This document shows positions 34,746-56,718 of a stretch of DNA of 64,000 bases, piece after piece (the stretch's first letter is position 1; each line of letters begins with the position of its first letter). The stretch is from Pseudomonas cedrina subsp. cedrina (lineage in GTDB: Bacteria > Pseudomonadota > Gammaproteobacteria > Pseudomonadales > Pseudomonadaceae): NCBI RefSeq assembly GCF_001983175.1, contig NZ_MNPW01000009.1, positions 124,001 through 188,000 on the forward strand, read 5' to 3'. The notes under the pieces are model-generated. The model had not been told where the DNA came from. It saw nothing but the letters and a program-made list of their open reading frames with translations, and made no database searches. A program made the position numbers and the translations under genes.

Positions 34746-35534
34746 ATGTTTTCGCCACGGCGGCTGGCCGCAGGACTTACCTTTTGGGCATTGGGCAGCG
34801 CTTGGTGCATACCCGCCTCGGCTGCGCAGCTGGTGAGGATAGGCGCGGCGCATTTTCCTCCCTACACCGTGCGTCCGGAGCAGGGCGCCGACACCGGCCT
34901 GCTGCCGCAACTGATCGTGGCGCTGAACGCCTTGCAAAGCGATTATCAATTTGTGTTGGTACCCACCTCTATCCCCCGGCGCTTTCGCGATTTCGAGCAG
35001 GGCCGGGTCGACATGGCCATCTTCGAGAACCCTGACTGGGGTTGGCAGGAGATTCCCCACACTGCCGTCGACCTGGGGCTGGAGGACGCGGAGATTTTTG
35101 TCGCCCAGCGTGAGCCCGGTCGCGGCCAGGCCTATTTCGCTGACCTCAAAGGCAAACGGCTGGCCGTATTCAGCGGTTATCACTACGCCTTCGCCCATTT
35201 CAACCCCGATCCCAAGTACATGGTCGAGCACTTCAACGCCACGTTGACTTATTCCCACGACAGCAACCTGCTGATGGTCGCGCGCGGGCGTGCCGATATC
35301 GCCTTGGTGACCCGTTCGTACCTGAGTGACTTCATGGTGCGCAATGCGGATATGGCCGGGCAGTTCCTGGTGTCGGAGCGCATCGACCAGGTGTATCACC
35401 ACTACGCACTGCTGCGCCCGAAAGCTCCGATCACGGGCGAAGCGTTTTCCGCACTGCTCAAGCGCCTGCGGGACAATGGCCAGATGCTGAAGATTTTCGA
35501 GCCCTATCGCATCGATGTCATGCCGGCGCCCTGA
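34746..35534 (+). CDS. Periplasmic amino-acid-type solute-binding protein
   Basis: 262 residues with a signal peptide (about residues 1-28, ending PASAAQ) and a SBP_bac_3 fold (VRIGAAHFPPYTVRPEQGAD; DLKGKRLAVFSGYHYA; RGRADIALVTRSYL). No permease or ATPase gene is beside it, so it may be a stand-alone sensor or feed a transporter elsewhere. A GTG at 34734 would add four residues. It is convergent with pvdS, with only a 24-base gap. Confidence 0.8.
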   Translation: MFSPRRLAAGLTFWALGSAWCIPASAAQLVRIGAAHFPPYTVRPEQGADTGLLPQLIVALNALQSDYQFVLVPTSIPRRFRDFEQGRVDMAIFENPDWGWQEIPHTAVDLGLEDAEIFVAQREPGRGQAYFADLKGKRLAVFSGYHYAFAHFNPDPKYMVEHFNATLTYSHDSNLLMVARGRADIALVTRSYLSDFMVRNADMAGQFLVSERIDQVYHHYALLRPKAPITGEAFSALLKRLRDNGQMLKIFEPYRIDVMPAP

Positions 35535-35558
35535 CAGGCACCCTGCAGATCCAAATGT

Positions 35559-36110
35559 TCACACGCGGCGCGCAAACGTATCGCTGTGAGTGCCCGACAC
35601 CTTGCGGCAGTGCACCAGCGCATCCCGGATCATGAAGTTCACCAACGTTGGCGACACTCCCAATTCCTTGGCGATGTCCTTTTGCGGCACGCCGTGCAAA
35701 CGGTACATCTCGAACGCATAGCGGGTGCGCTGGGGCAGCTCCGTCAGGGCGTCGGCGATGTTTTCCAGGGTGCTGAAATTGATGTGCGAGGTTTCCGGTG
35801 AAGCGCCGTGGATAACCACATTCAAGCCTTCCTCTTCGGTCCCTGAATATTTGAGCTCCAGGGCCTGCTTGCGGTAATGATCGATCGCCAGGTTGCGCAC
35901 GATCTGGAACAGGTAACTGAGCTGGGCCTTGAATGACGACGTGATCGTCGGCGCCGACTGCAGCCGGAAGTAGGCGTCCTGCACTACGTCTTCGGCACGG
36001 GAGCGGCACCCGGTAATGCGTGCCGCGATCTTCACCAGGATCAGACGATTGTCGACGAATGCCTGGAGAAGCGGTGAGTCGCACCTGCCTGTGGATACTT
36101 GTTCCGTCAT
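35559..36110 (-). CDS. pvdS: PvdS, iron-starvation ECF sigma factor
   Basis: 183 residues with sigma region 2 (RAEDVVQDAYFRLQSAP; LFQIVRNLAIDHYRKQ) and region 4 (QRTRYAFEMYRLHGVPQKDI, AKELGVSPTLVNFMI). The sequence closely fits PvdS-type factors that switch on pyoverdine genes. AAGGTG six bases before the ATG at 36110 sets the start. A Fur box lies 84 bases upstream. PvdS-type promoters are visible before pvdG and pvdH in this window. Confidence 0.94.
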   Translation of the reverse strand: MTEQVSTGRCDSPLLQAFVDNRLILVKIAARITGCRSRAEDVVQDAYFRLQSAPTITSSFKAQLSYLFQIVRNLAIDHYRKQALELKYSGTEEEGLNVVIHGASPETSHINFSTLENIADALTELPQRTRYAFEMYRLHGVPQKDIAKELGVSPTLVNFMIRDALVHCRKVSGTHSDTFARRV

Positions 36111-36193
36111 GGAATTCACCTTGTAGCAAAAGAGGTTAGGGGAGGGCGTCCTTGCTGAAGCCTCCTACACATCGGGCAACAAATTATGCTTAA

Positions 36194-36208
36194 TGATAAT
36201 TATTGTCA
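36194..36208 (-). promoter_or_regulatory. Fur box upstream of pvdS
   Basis: TGATAATTATTGTCA is a 7-1-7 inverted repeat matching the Fur consensus with one mismatch. It lies in an AT-rich patch before pvdS. Iron-loaded Fur should repress pvdS here, the known arrangement in fluorescent pseudomonads. Confidence 0.85.
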
Positions 36209-36277
36209 AATGAGAAGGCGAACTAATCTTATGCTTTCTTGTTAGGTGTGAACCACGTCTCGCACGTACCCGGCGAC

Positions 36278-36301
36278 TAATTATTTGCCGCTGCCGTCCG
36301 T
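36278..36301 (+). promoter_or_regulatory. PvdS-dependent promoter (iron-starvation box) for pvdG-pvdL
   Basis: TAATT, 16 bases, then CGT. The consensus is TAAAT-N16/17-CGT, so there is one mismatch. It lies 61 bases before the leader peptide start and 111 before pvdG. Confidence 0.65.
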
Positions 36302-36361
36302 TCTTCTGGGTGACAGGCCGTTAGTAAAACGGCCAAGGATCAGCACCCGCAGGAGGACGAA

Positions 36362-36412
36362 ATGGGTTTCTATCGTGCATACAGCGTGTTTCAGTTTGGA
36401 GTCGTCGCCTGA
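36362..36412 (+). CDS. Possible 16-residue leader peptide coupled to pvdG
   Basis: The sequence MGFYRAYSVFQFGVVA is preceded by the strongest ribosome binding site in this region (AGGAGG at 36351-36356). Its stop shares one base with the pvdG start (TGATG). pvdG has no good ribosome binding site of its own, so its translation probably depends on this small frame. Half of the residues are bulky or aromatic (three Phe, two Tyr). Confidence 0.5.
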   Translation: MGFYRAYSVFQFGVVA

Positions 36413-37164
36413 TGAGTACGTCGACTCGACTGCGCCTGTTCTGCCTGCCCTATTCGGGCGCCAGCGCCATGGTTTACGCGCGTTGGCGGCGAGCGCTGCC
36501 GGAGTGGTTGCAGGTATGCCCGCTGGAGTTGCCGGGCCGTGGCATGCGCATGGACGAGCCGTTGCAGCGCGACATCAAGGCCTTGGCCGCGCAACTGGCG
36601 GACGAAATCAGCCGCGACTTGAGCGGCCCCTATGCCCTGTTCGGCCACAGCCTGGGCGGCCTGCTCGCGTTCGAACTGGCCCACGCGCTGGCTGCGCGCA
36701 AGGTGCCTGCGCCGCTGGCGCTGTTTGCCTCCGGCACGGCCGGGCCGGCGCGTCGCGATGTCAGTGAATACGCCATCGAAAAGACCGACGAACAACTGAT
36801 CGCCCGCCTGCGTGAACTGCAAGGCACCGCCGAAGAAGCTCTGGCCAACCCCGAGTTGATGCAATTGATGCTGCCGATCCTGCGCGCCGATTTCCTCTTG
36901 TGCGGCAGCTTCACCTATGGCGAGCGCGTGCCGCTGGACGTGCCGATCCACGTGTTCGGCGGCAAGCAGGACAGCGTGCGCGCCGACCAGTTGCTCGACT
37001 GGCAGCTCGAGGCGGCCAGTGGCTTTTCGCTGGATATGTTCGACGGCCACCACTTCTTCCTCATGCAACACGAAAGCGCCGTGCTGCGCTGCGTGCGGCG
37101 CTACGCCGACGAACACCTGGCCCGCTGGCGCAACGGCGCCGCACGGCATCTGGCCGCCGGCTGA
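36412..37164 (+). CDS. pvdG: PvdG, type II thioesterase of pyoverdine synthesis
   Basis: A 250-residue alpha/beta hydrolase with the catalytic serine in FGHSLGG (about Ser80), an LPGRG oxyanion region and a histidine in FDGHHFF. Type II thioesterases clear misprimed carrier domains of nonribosomal peptide synthetases. It sits directly before pvdL. A short, strongly translated frame overlaps its start. Confidence 0.9.
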   Translation: MSTSTRLRLFCLPYSGASAMVYARWRRALPEWLQVCPLELPGRGMRMDEPLQRDIKALAAQLADEISRDLSGPYALFGHSLGGLLAFELAHALAARKVPAPLALFASGTAGPARRDVSEYAIEKTDEQLIARLRELQGTAEEALANPELMQLMLPILRADFLLCGSFTYGERVPLDVPIHVFGGKQDSVRADQLLDWQLEAASGFSLDMFDGHHFFLMQHESAVLRCVRRYADEHLARWRNGAARHLAAG

Positions 37165-37216
37165 AAGCCCCTTCAATTCCCGAATTTCCCGCAAGCCGAT
37201 TTCAGGCAGGAACCCC

Positions 37217-50098
<12,882 letters not shown>

Positions 50099-50114
50099 GC
50101 GGGCCGTTTGTCAG

Positions 50115-50134
50115 AACTGTCAGATCTGACAGTA
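50115..50134 (+). promoter_or_regulatory. Palindromic lux-box-like operator, copy 4
   Basis: AACTGTCAGATCTGACAGTA contains the perfect 16-base palindrome CTGTCAGATCTGACAG. A -10-like GATAAC lies at 50160-50165 and the start codon at 50228 is 93 bases after the box. The box begins 16 bases after the pvdL stop. Confidence 0.68.
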
Positions 50135-50227
50135 GGCAAGATTTCTGATCCGAGCGTTAGATAACCGAAGTTTTTGGTTGGTAAAGCCAGCCTTGATGGT
50201 TATCTAACGTTGGACAGGAGTCTTATC

Positions 50228-52924
50228 GTGGCTAAAAAACTGATCTCTAAAGCGTCGTCTCTCCAACCCGCCAAAACTCCACCCCGCCGGCCGAAAAAGC
50301 CCAAAGCGCAATTTCCCGTTCCTATTGTCGAGTTCGCAGCCAATAACAGCGTGCTTAACCCCATGGAGGCGATCAATGGGACTGAAGCCAAGCTGACACT
50401 GCCTGCGGGGGCGACGGACTGCACATTTTTTATCGCCATCAAGGATCAGGCCGAGCCTGCATTCGAGCCCATCTTTGTGGATGACGGCGATGATGTAGTA
50501 CAGATTTCTGCGCGGTTACTCAGTTTGATGATTGGGCATACGGTGCTGATGTGGTACACGGCGTTGGCAGGCGCAAAGGAGGAAACTTCCCTGGTGCTGG
50601 AGCTGGAAGTCCAGTTATTGAGGGAGGAGGATCTGGTTGTATCGAGGGCGGTGTTTAAGCATTCCAAGAACGAGTGGAACACTTGGTGGCTGAGGATGCA
50701 GAGTTTTACTGGTGATGGAACCCTCGAAGTCAAGGCCTGGCCCTTTATCTTTCCTGGGCAACGGTTGTTTATCACGGTCGCCGGTAACCAGCATACCGCG
50801 CCATACCGATTCATCTGGGTCGCGCTGGATTATGTGGTACAGCCCCATGAGGCTCATGGGGGTTATGTCTTCAGGTTCCCTCTTTCACGCCCATGGATGT
50901 CCAGGCTGGATGACAATTCGGCGCTGACGGCCCACTTTGGCTTGATTTGGGATGGGACCCGCCCAGTATTTCCACAGCCTGATGACCCTCTTCTTGAAAA
51001 CCCGCTGCCTATTAATGCCCAGGATTTCCACTTGCGTACCACCACGCTGCTGCAAGTGGACCCGTACCAGGATTTGAATCCTGCACATCTGCGAGAGTCG
51101 GTCGAGCTGCCTTCCGGTCACTGGCAGGTCAACCCAACCAACACCGTCAAGGGCGGGCATGCGGTCGTCAATTATGCAGGCATGGCTGAAGGCGATCTTG
51201 TTTGTGCTCAGGCCCGAGGGCCCAACTATGGGCCTATTGCGCTCGGTTGTCAGACAGTGAAAGCGGGTGAAAGCAGCTTGTCGTTTGACGTCCCTCCCAA
51301 GGTCTTCGCTGCGCTATTCAATAAGACGCTGACGCTGGATTACACCCTTCAATTCAATAATTACGCGCCGCAGTCTTCGCCTCAGCGAGATGTCGACGTA
51401 CTGGCGCCACAACTTCCAGGTCCGGACATTGAAGAGGCAACAGCGGGTACGGTGGACCTCAGTACATTCGTTGGTGACGCGACAGGTATCGTTCCGATCT
51501 TTGACTACGCCGCAGAGGGTCAATGCTGCTGGATGTGGGTAAGTGGCAAGCTTGAGAATGGCAGCGTCTATCAGTTCGACGTATTGGTAGATGAATCCCT
51601 TACTGCAGATTGGGTGGGGAAAGGCGTGAATACCCCCATCTCACGGGCTCAGCTGACTAAACTGGCAGATTGCAGCGAATTCCAATTGCATTTCGCTGTG
51701 GGCTTTGATGGCAAATGCAATCGGGCTACTGCGTTTGAATTCCCAACCCAGGGATTCAAAATAGAGCAGGCACCTCTGGTACTGCTTGAGCCAAAAGTGA
51801 CGGAAGCGGTGCTTGACCAATTGACCGCTTACAATGGGCGCAATGGCGTACATGTTGAAGTGAGTTATGTCGGCAATAACCCCAAGCACACCATCAGCGT
51901 CTGCTGGAAGAGACCGAACGGTTCATGCTGGCTGCTGACCCCTCAACCAGGCAGTACGACGGGCGCGGTGGTCTGGTTGTTGCCGCCGGAAGCCGTGATC
52001 GAGAGCATGGGTAACGTGGTAGAGATCAGTTTCACCGTCACTACCGCGTGCAAAGTGCAGACATCACCGTCTCTGAACTTGAAGATCAGCCTACCGGTGC
52101 GTTTGGAAATGCCCAACGTATTGGAGGCAACGCCGCCCAAGACGCAAAACGCTGTTCTGGACCTGAGAACGTTCACTGGGAATGCCAATTCCCTCGAAGA
52201 GCCAATGTGGTTTTTGCGGGAGGGACAGAATAGCTGGCTACGCGCAGATGGAACGGATAAAAACGGCAATCCCTACTCGTTCAATGTTTACTCGGCAAGA
52301 GCCATTACTGCGGCAGAGGAGACTGCGGGGGTGGCTGGGCCTGTCCTGCGGCCCGAGTTGGATAAACTGATGGATGCCACCCCTTTGATGTTCACTTTCA
52401 GCCTATCAACCGACGGTAGTGCTAATGTGAACGTGGTATGCCCATCGCGGATGCTGGTAGTCAAAACCAACCCACTCTATGACTTTACCCCGTTCACGGG
52501 AGGGGACTGGAATGGCTGGCAGCCTGGTCCCGCCGCCTACCGTCCGGTGGACCTGCTTATGACGAACCTTGGAGGAAACTGGGTATTGGTTCACGACGCA
52601 GCCGACACAAGAACTGGCGAGCTGGTGAGGAAACGCTATGACGGTTTGGCTGTTGGCCAAAGCTATGAATTCAGCATTAAGGTTCAGAATCGCAACGGTT
52701 ATCCTCCGGTACCGACACTGTCCCTGCAGGCTACCGACGGTACTACGGTGCTTAATGTCACCGCGCCTACGCAGTTTCCAGGATGGACATGGGTTGAGTT
52801 AAAAGGATCGTTTCAAGCTACGGCGTCGACCATGTGGCTGAGTGTCTATACCCATCGATCGGTACCCGCCGGCGGTGATGGGGATGATTACAACCTTGAC
52901 GAATTTCGCGTGCGTTCACTTTAG
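50228..52924 (+). CDS. Large repeat-built protein of unknown function, paralogue A
   Basis: 898 residues from a GTG with AGGAG at 50216-50220. There is no signal peptide; the start is a Lys/Pro-rich tail (PAKTPPRRPKKPKAQ). The rest looks like alternating beta-sandwich repeats. One type has the pattern VDLSTFVGDATG...WMWVSG...YQFDVLV...LTKLADCSEF; the other has YVGNNPKHTISVCWKRPNGS and WLLPPEAVIES. Conserved Trp and Cys residues recur (CCWMWV, CWKRPNGSCW). The last 150 residues form a different module (GGDWNGWQPGPAAYRP to DDYNLDEFRVRSL) resembling carbohydrate-binding jelly-roll domains. Codon use and GC look less biased than in pvdL. I do not recognise a named family. Confidence 0.85.
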   Translation: MAKKLISKASSLQPAKTPPRRPKKPKAQFPVPIVEFAANNSVLNPMEAINGTEAKLTLPAGATDCTFFIAIKDQAEPAFEPIFVDDGDDVVQISARLLSLMIGHTVLMWYTALAGAKEETSLVLELEVQLLREEDLVVSRAVFKHSKNEWNTWWLRMQSFTGDGTLEVKAWPFIFPGQRLFITVAGNQHTAPYRFIWVALDYVVQPHEAHGGYVFRFPLSRPWMSRLDDNSALTAHFGLIWDGTRPVFPQPDDPLLENPLPINAQDFHLRTTTLLQVDPYQDLNPAHLRESVELPSGHWQVNPTNTVKGGHAVVNYAGMAEGDLVCAQARGPNYGPIALGCQTVKAGESSLSFDVPPKVFAALFNKTLTLDYTLQFNNYAPQSSPQRDVDVLAPQLPGPDIEEATAGTVDLSTFVGDATGIVPIFDYAAEGQCCWMWVSGKLENGSVYQFDVLVDESLTADWVGKGVNTPISRAQLTKLADCSEFQLHFAVGFDGKCNRATAFEFPTQGFKIEQAPLVLLEPKVTEAVLDQLTAYNGRNGVHVEVSYVGNNPKHTISVCWKRPNGSCWLLTPQPGSTTGAVVWLLPPEAVIESMGNVVEISFTVTTACKVQTSPSLNLKISLPVRLEMPNVLEATPPKTQNAVLDLRTFTGNANSLEEPMWFLREGQNSWLRADGTDKNGNPYSFNVYSARAITAAEETAGVAGPVLRPELDKLMDATPLMFTFSLSTDGSANVNVVCPSRMLVVKTNPLYDFTPFTGGDWNGWQPGPAAYRPVDLLMTNLGGNWVLVHDAADTRTGELVRKRYDGLAVGQSYEFSIKVQNRNGYPPVPTLSLQATDGTTVLNVTAPTQFPGWTWVELKGSFQATASTMWLSVYTHRSVPAGGDGDDYNLDEFRVRSL

Positions 52925-53070
52925 TATTACCCCAAAACGGGTGACGATCTCGGCGAGATGCCAGTGGAGGCGGGTTCTTGCTTTCGCCGCGATTTATCTT
53001 GAGCGCAATGCGGCGGTGATGTTGGTTTCAAGGTAGCCGTTTATCGGGCAAATCGAGGCGATTCGTCCGA

Positions 53071-53090
53071 ACTGTCAATTCTGACAGTAG
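53071..53090 (+). promoter_or_regulatory. Palindromic lux-box-like operator, copy 5
   Basis: AACTGTCAATTCTGACAGTA differs from copy 4 by two central bases. A -10-like ACTAGA lies at 53114-53119 and the start codon at 53180 is 89 bases after the box. The rest of the 255-base gap shows no gene. Confidence 0.68.
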
Positions 53091-53179
53091 GCGAGAAAGC
53101 GTCAAAAGAGCTCACTAGAGGGAGACCCTCGGCCTCAGGTCTGGCGAGGGTAATAAGTTCTGAACACGGAGTTCTTATC

Positions 53180-55891
53180 ATGGCTAAAAAAAATTTAACG
53201 CCTGGCACGCCCTCTAAACTCGTGAAAGCGCCCAAACCTAAGCCTCCAAAGCCCAAGGCAGTTGAGGTTAAAGCTCCAGATATTTACAAGGGGGAGGGAG
53301 GTACCCTTTACCCATTGGATGTGAAGGATGGAGCCTTTCTAACCACGGATTCGGACATGGACAACTCGGATATTACTGTCCAGATTCAAGTCAAGGATGG
53401 AGGCGAACCGCAATTTGAAGACATTGTAGATACCAGTGGCACGAGTGGGGCGCGGAAAATCCCTATCCCTCTGAATTACATAACTTCGGGTATGGGCCAC
53501 ACCCTGTTGTTTTCGTTTAAAGGGACGGTGGCGGGACAGCCTGCACAGTCTCGAGTATCAGAAGTGGAGGTACGTTTTTACGACGAGAAAGACCTTGAAG
53601 GTTTTGCGCCCGAGTTTGTCCATTCTGAGCCCGTTCACAATACGCCCACGTTGGACATGTACAAGTTTTCCGGGAATGAAACGATCCAGGCGTATGCCCA
53701 TCCTCTCATTAAGGAAGGCGATCAATTTTTCGTGAACGTGGCGGGTGACCAAGACAAAACGCCTTTTGCTTTCAATAACGTGGCGTTTTCTCGTGTTGTC
53801 ACGGCTGCTGAAGCTGTGCCAGGTCATGTGTTCAGGCTGTCTCTGCCACGTGGCTGGATGGGGCGTCGTCGGCCTTGGGGGTCGTTGACTATTCATTGGG
53901 GTTGGATTTGCGATGGCCGCGCCCCACTGCCTCCGGCTGATGTCGATCCTATTCTTGAAACACGTTTACCGGAAAATGCGCTTGAAGGTCGGCCTCGCCC
54001 CACTAGTGCGTTGATTGTGGATCCTCGTCTTGAAAACATGCCACGCCCCCATCTACGGCAATCAGTGCTGTACGACGATGAATGGTGCCTCAACCCGGAA
54101 CTCACCAAAGACGGGGGAGATGTAGATGTCTCCGGTCTGGATATCTACGAAGGCGACCAAATCTGTTTTTACGTGAGCGGTCCCGATGATGGGAGCAAGC
54201 CGCTTGGCTGCGTAACGATTGAGAAGGACGGGGATCGGGCGTCTATCAAGCTGTCGCCCTGTGACGTTGCCTGTTTTTTCAATAAGCCGATGATGCTCAC
54301 CTACACCGTTCAATTCCCCAGTGGCGGTGAACCACAGCTATCACCTGAACAGATGGTCAACGTGTTGCTACCCCAATTTCCTCATTCGCAGATCGAACAG
54401 GCGACGGGAAATACCCTGGACCTCAGCACATTTCCAGCGGACGCAACGGCTTTTGTGCCGGTATGGGATTATGCCGAGTGTTCGAAATGTTGCTGGATGT
54501 GGATCACGGGTGAGCATGAAGACGGCAGTGCCTACCGTTTTGATATTTTGATGGATGCACCTGTTACAGATGTTTGGAAGGCGAATGGAATCAATCCACC
54601 CATCCTAAGGGCTGAGCTGCAAAAGCTGGCGGATTGCAGCGAATTCGACCTGCACTTCGCAGTGAGTTTTTGTGACAAGTGTGATCTGGCTAGCGCACAC
54701 GAATTTCCTGTTCAGACCTTCAAAATCGAACAGGGGCCCATGGTGCTGATCGAACCCACCGTGAGGGAAGCGGTGCTTGGCCAATTGACCGCTTATAACG
54801 GGCGCACCGGTGTACATGTTGAAGTGAATTATGTCGGCAATAACCCCAAGCACGCCATCATCGTCTGCTGGAAGAGACCGAATGGTTCTTGCTGGTTGGT
54901 GGCCTCCCAACCTGGCAGCACAACGGGCGCGGTGATCTGGTTGTTGCCGCCGGAAGCCGTGATCGAGAGCATGGGTACAGCGGTAGAGATCACTTACACC
55001 GTCACCACCGCCTGCAAGGTGCAGACCTCACCGCCGTTGAACTTGAAGATCAGTTTGCCTGTGCGCCTGGAAACGCCAAACGTATTGGAGGCAACGCCGC
55101 CCAAGACGCAAAACGCTGTTCTGGACCTGAGAACGTTCACTGGGAATGCCAATTCCATCGAAGAGCCAATGTGGTTTTTACGGGCAGGGCAGAAGGCCTG
55201 GTTACGGACGGATGGAACGGATAAAAACGGCAATCCCTACTCGTTCAATGTTTACTCGGCCAGAGCCATCACGGCAGCAGAAGAGACTGTAGGGGTGGCT
55301 GGACCTGTCCTGCGGCCCGAGTTGGATAAACTGATGGACGCTACCCCTCTGACGTTGACTTTCAGCTTATCAACCGATGGTAGTTCAAATGTGAACGTGG
55401 TATGCCCACCGCGGGTGTTGAACCTGGTTGCGCCACCGGAGATTCGTTATGAGAACTTCACCACAGAGCCCACCAGGATTATTTCGGCGGGACAGAGTAT
55501 TAGTACGCCGACCATGCGTATCAATTTCCTGTCAGGCCCTGGCCCAGCGGGGATCGATTCATACTCTCCAACTCCGGGGCTGCTAGAGGGGCAAGCAATT
55601 GTATTGTGTCGCGGCGCCGACCAGAATCCTAAACAACATCTACGTTTGGATTTAGCCTTCGAATGCAAGAGAGTGAAGTTCGCTTACACTTGGAGCCACC
55701 TCCACACGGTGCTCACGTTCTACAGTGCGTCGGGTGTCTACTTGGGTGTGGTGAACTTGAATGGCGCCAATATTGGATCTCCGCTTCATGGTTGGGTGGA
55801 CTTCTCTACGCCAGGGAGCTCAAAAATCGGGCGTATAGAAATACACTCTGGGGACTACATGTTCTTTGACTTCTTCACATTCTGGTTGTAG
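53180..55891 (+). CDS. Large repeat-built protein of unknown function, paralogue B
   Basis: 903 residues, paralogous to 50228-52924 along most of its length. It opens in the same way (MAKKNLTPGTPSKLVKAPKP) with a Lys/Pro-rich tail and no signal peptide, then the same alternating repeats. Identity is moderate in the first 500 residues and very high between about residues 530 and 750, including a near-identical DNA tract (55080-55180). The last 150 residues are unrelated to those of paralogue A (RYENFTTEPTRIISAGQSIS to YMFFDFFTFWL), but again look like an all-beta binding module. It ends before a strong terminator. The function is unknown; a swapped binding tip on a common stalk is an inference. 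Confidence 0.85.
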   Translation: MAKKNLTPGTPSKLVKAPKPKPPKPKAVEVKAPDIYKGEGGTLYPLDVKDGAFLTTDSDMDNSDITVQIQVKDGGEPQFEDIVDTSGTSGARKIPIPLNYITSGMGHTLLFSFKGTVAGQPAQSRVSEVEVRFYDEKDLEGFAPEFVHSEPVHNTPTLDMYKFSGNETIQAYAHPLIKEGDQFFVNVAGDQDKTPFAFNNVAFSRVVTAAEAVPGHVFRLSLPRGWMGRRRPWGSLTIHWGWICDGRAPLPPADVDPILETRLPENALEGRPRPTSALIVDPRLENMPRPHLRQSVLYDDEWCLNPELTKDGGDVDVSGLDIYEGDQICFYVSGPDDGSKPLGCVTIEKDGDRASIKLSPCDVACFFNKPMMLTYTVQFPSGGEPQLSPEQMVNVLLPQFPHSQIEQATGNTLDLSTFPADATAFVPVWDYAECSKCCWMWITGEHEDGSAYRFDILMDAPVTDVWKANGINPPILRAELQKLADCSEFDLHFAVSFCDKCDLASAHEFPVQTFKIEQGPMVLIEPTVREAVLGQLTAYNGRTGVHVEVNYVGNNPKHAIIVCWKRPNGSCWLVASQPGSTTGAVIWLLPPEAVIESMGTAVEITYTVTTACKVQTSPPLNLKISLPVRLETPNVLEATPPKTQNAVLDLRTFTGNANSIEEPMWFLRAGQKAWLRTDGTDKNGNPYSFNVYSARAITAAEETVGVAGPVLRPELDKLMDATPLTLTFSLSTDGSSNVNVVCPPRVLNLVAPPEIRYENFTTEPTRIISAGQSISTPTMRINFLSGPGPAGIDSYSPTPGLLEGQAIVLCRGADQNPKQHLRLDLAFECKRVKFAYTWSHLHTVLTFYSASGVYLGVVNLNGANIGSPLHGWVDFSTPGSSKIGRIEIHSGDYMFFDFFTFWL

Positions 55892-55899
55892 CGACATAC

Positions 55900-55933
55900 A
55901 AAAACGCCCATGCAAACTGCATGGGCGTTTTTT
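55900..55933. terminator. Bidirectional rho-independent terminator
   Basis: The stem ACGCCCATGCA (55904-55914) pairs with TGCATGGGCGT (55918-55928) across a 3-base loop. Runs of A before and T after let it serve both the repeat-protein gene and the convergent dsbG. Confidence 0.92.
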
Positions 55934-55956
55934 AACGTCAACCTGTTCGGATGCGC

Positions 55957-56718
55957 TTACTTCGGCCCCATGATCTTCCCCAACTTCTCCGGCGAAGGCG
56001 CCCCCTGCTGTTGCTGCAACCCACCCTTGTCATCCAGATAGAAAATCGCCGGCGTCGCCGATAACTCCAGCTCTTCCATCAACTTCATATTCGCATCCAG
56101 CTTGGCCTCGATATCGGCCGGGATCTTGTCCAGTGCCTGCAACTTGCTGCCTTTACCCGCCGCTTCGTGTTCCTGCAGGGCTTTTTGCGGGTCCTTGGCG
56201 GCGAACAGTGCGGCGGATTTGCCGGGGCTGTCTTCGCGGATGATGCCGACCATGATGTGGCGCAATTGCACCTTGCCGGCTTTTACCCACGGGCGGGCCT
56301 GTTCCCAGAACATGTTGCAGTAGGGGCAGTTAGGGTCGCTGAACAGGTAGACGGTGCGCGGCGCGTTGACGTCGCCGTCCTGGATCCAGCTGCTTTTTTC
56401 CATCTTGGCCCAGACTTCCTTGGCCATCGGCGCGTACACCAGTTTCTCCAGGGGCGCGCTGCTCAGGTCATTGCCTTGGGCATCGTACAGGTTGCCGGCG
56501 ATCACGCTTTTGCCGTCGGCGGTCAGGTACAGCGCCATGCCGCGGTTCTGGTATTGCGCGGCGTAGCCGGTGAGGCCGCTGGGGGCGTCGAATTTGCCGA
56601 GGATTTTGGCGCCCTTGGCCTCGATCTGTTTGATCGGTGCCGGCCAGTCTTCGGCATGGGCCAGGGTGGCGGCCAGCGTCAGTGGCAGCAGGGTCAGCAG
56701 GTGGCGGAGGCGGGGCAT
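55957..56718 (-). CDS. dsbG: DsbG-like thiol:disulfide interchange protein
   Basis: 253 residues: a signal peptide (about 1-22, ending LAHA), a DsbC/DsbG dimerisation domain and a thioredoxin domain with CPYC at residues 131-134. It is a periplasmic isomerase or sulfenic-acid reductase that draws electrons from DsbD. Its start lies 25 bases inside the TlpA-like gene. The order matches PA2476-PA2478. Confidence 0.9.
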   Translation of the reverse strand: MPRLRHLLTLLPLTLAATLAHAEDWPAPIKQIEAKGAKILGKFDAPSGLTGYAAQYQNRGMALYLTADGKSVIAGNLYDAQGNDLSSAPLEKLVYAPMAKEVWAKMEKSSWIQDGDVNAPRTVYLFSDPNCPYCNMFWEQARPWVKAGKVQLRHIMVGIIREDSPGKSAALFAAKDPQKALQEHEAAGKGSKLQALDKIPADIEAKLDANMKLMEELELSATPAIFYLDDKGGLQQQQGAPSPEKLGKIMGPK

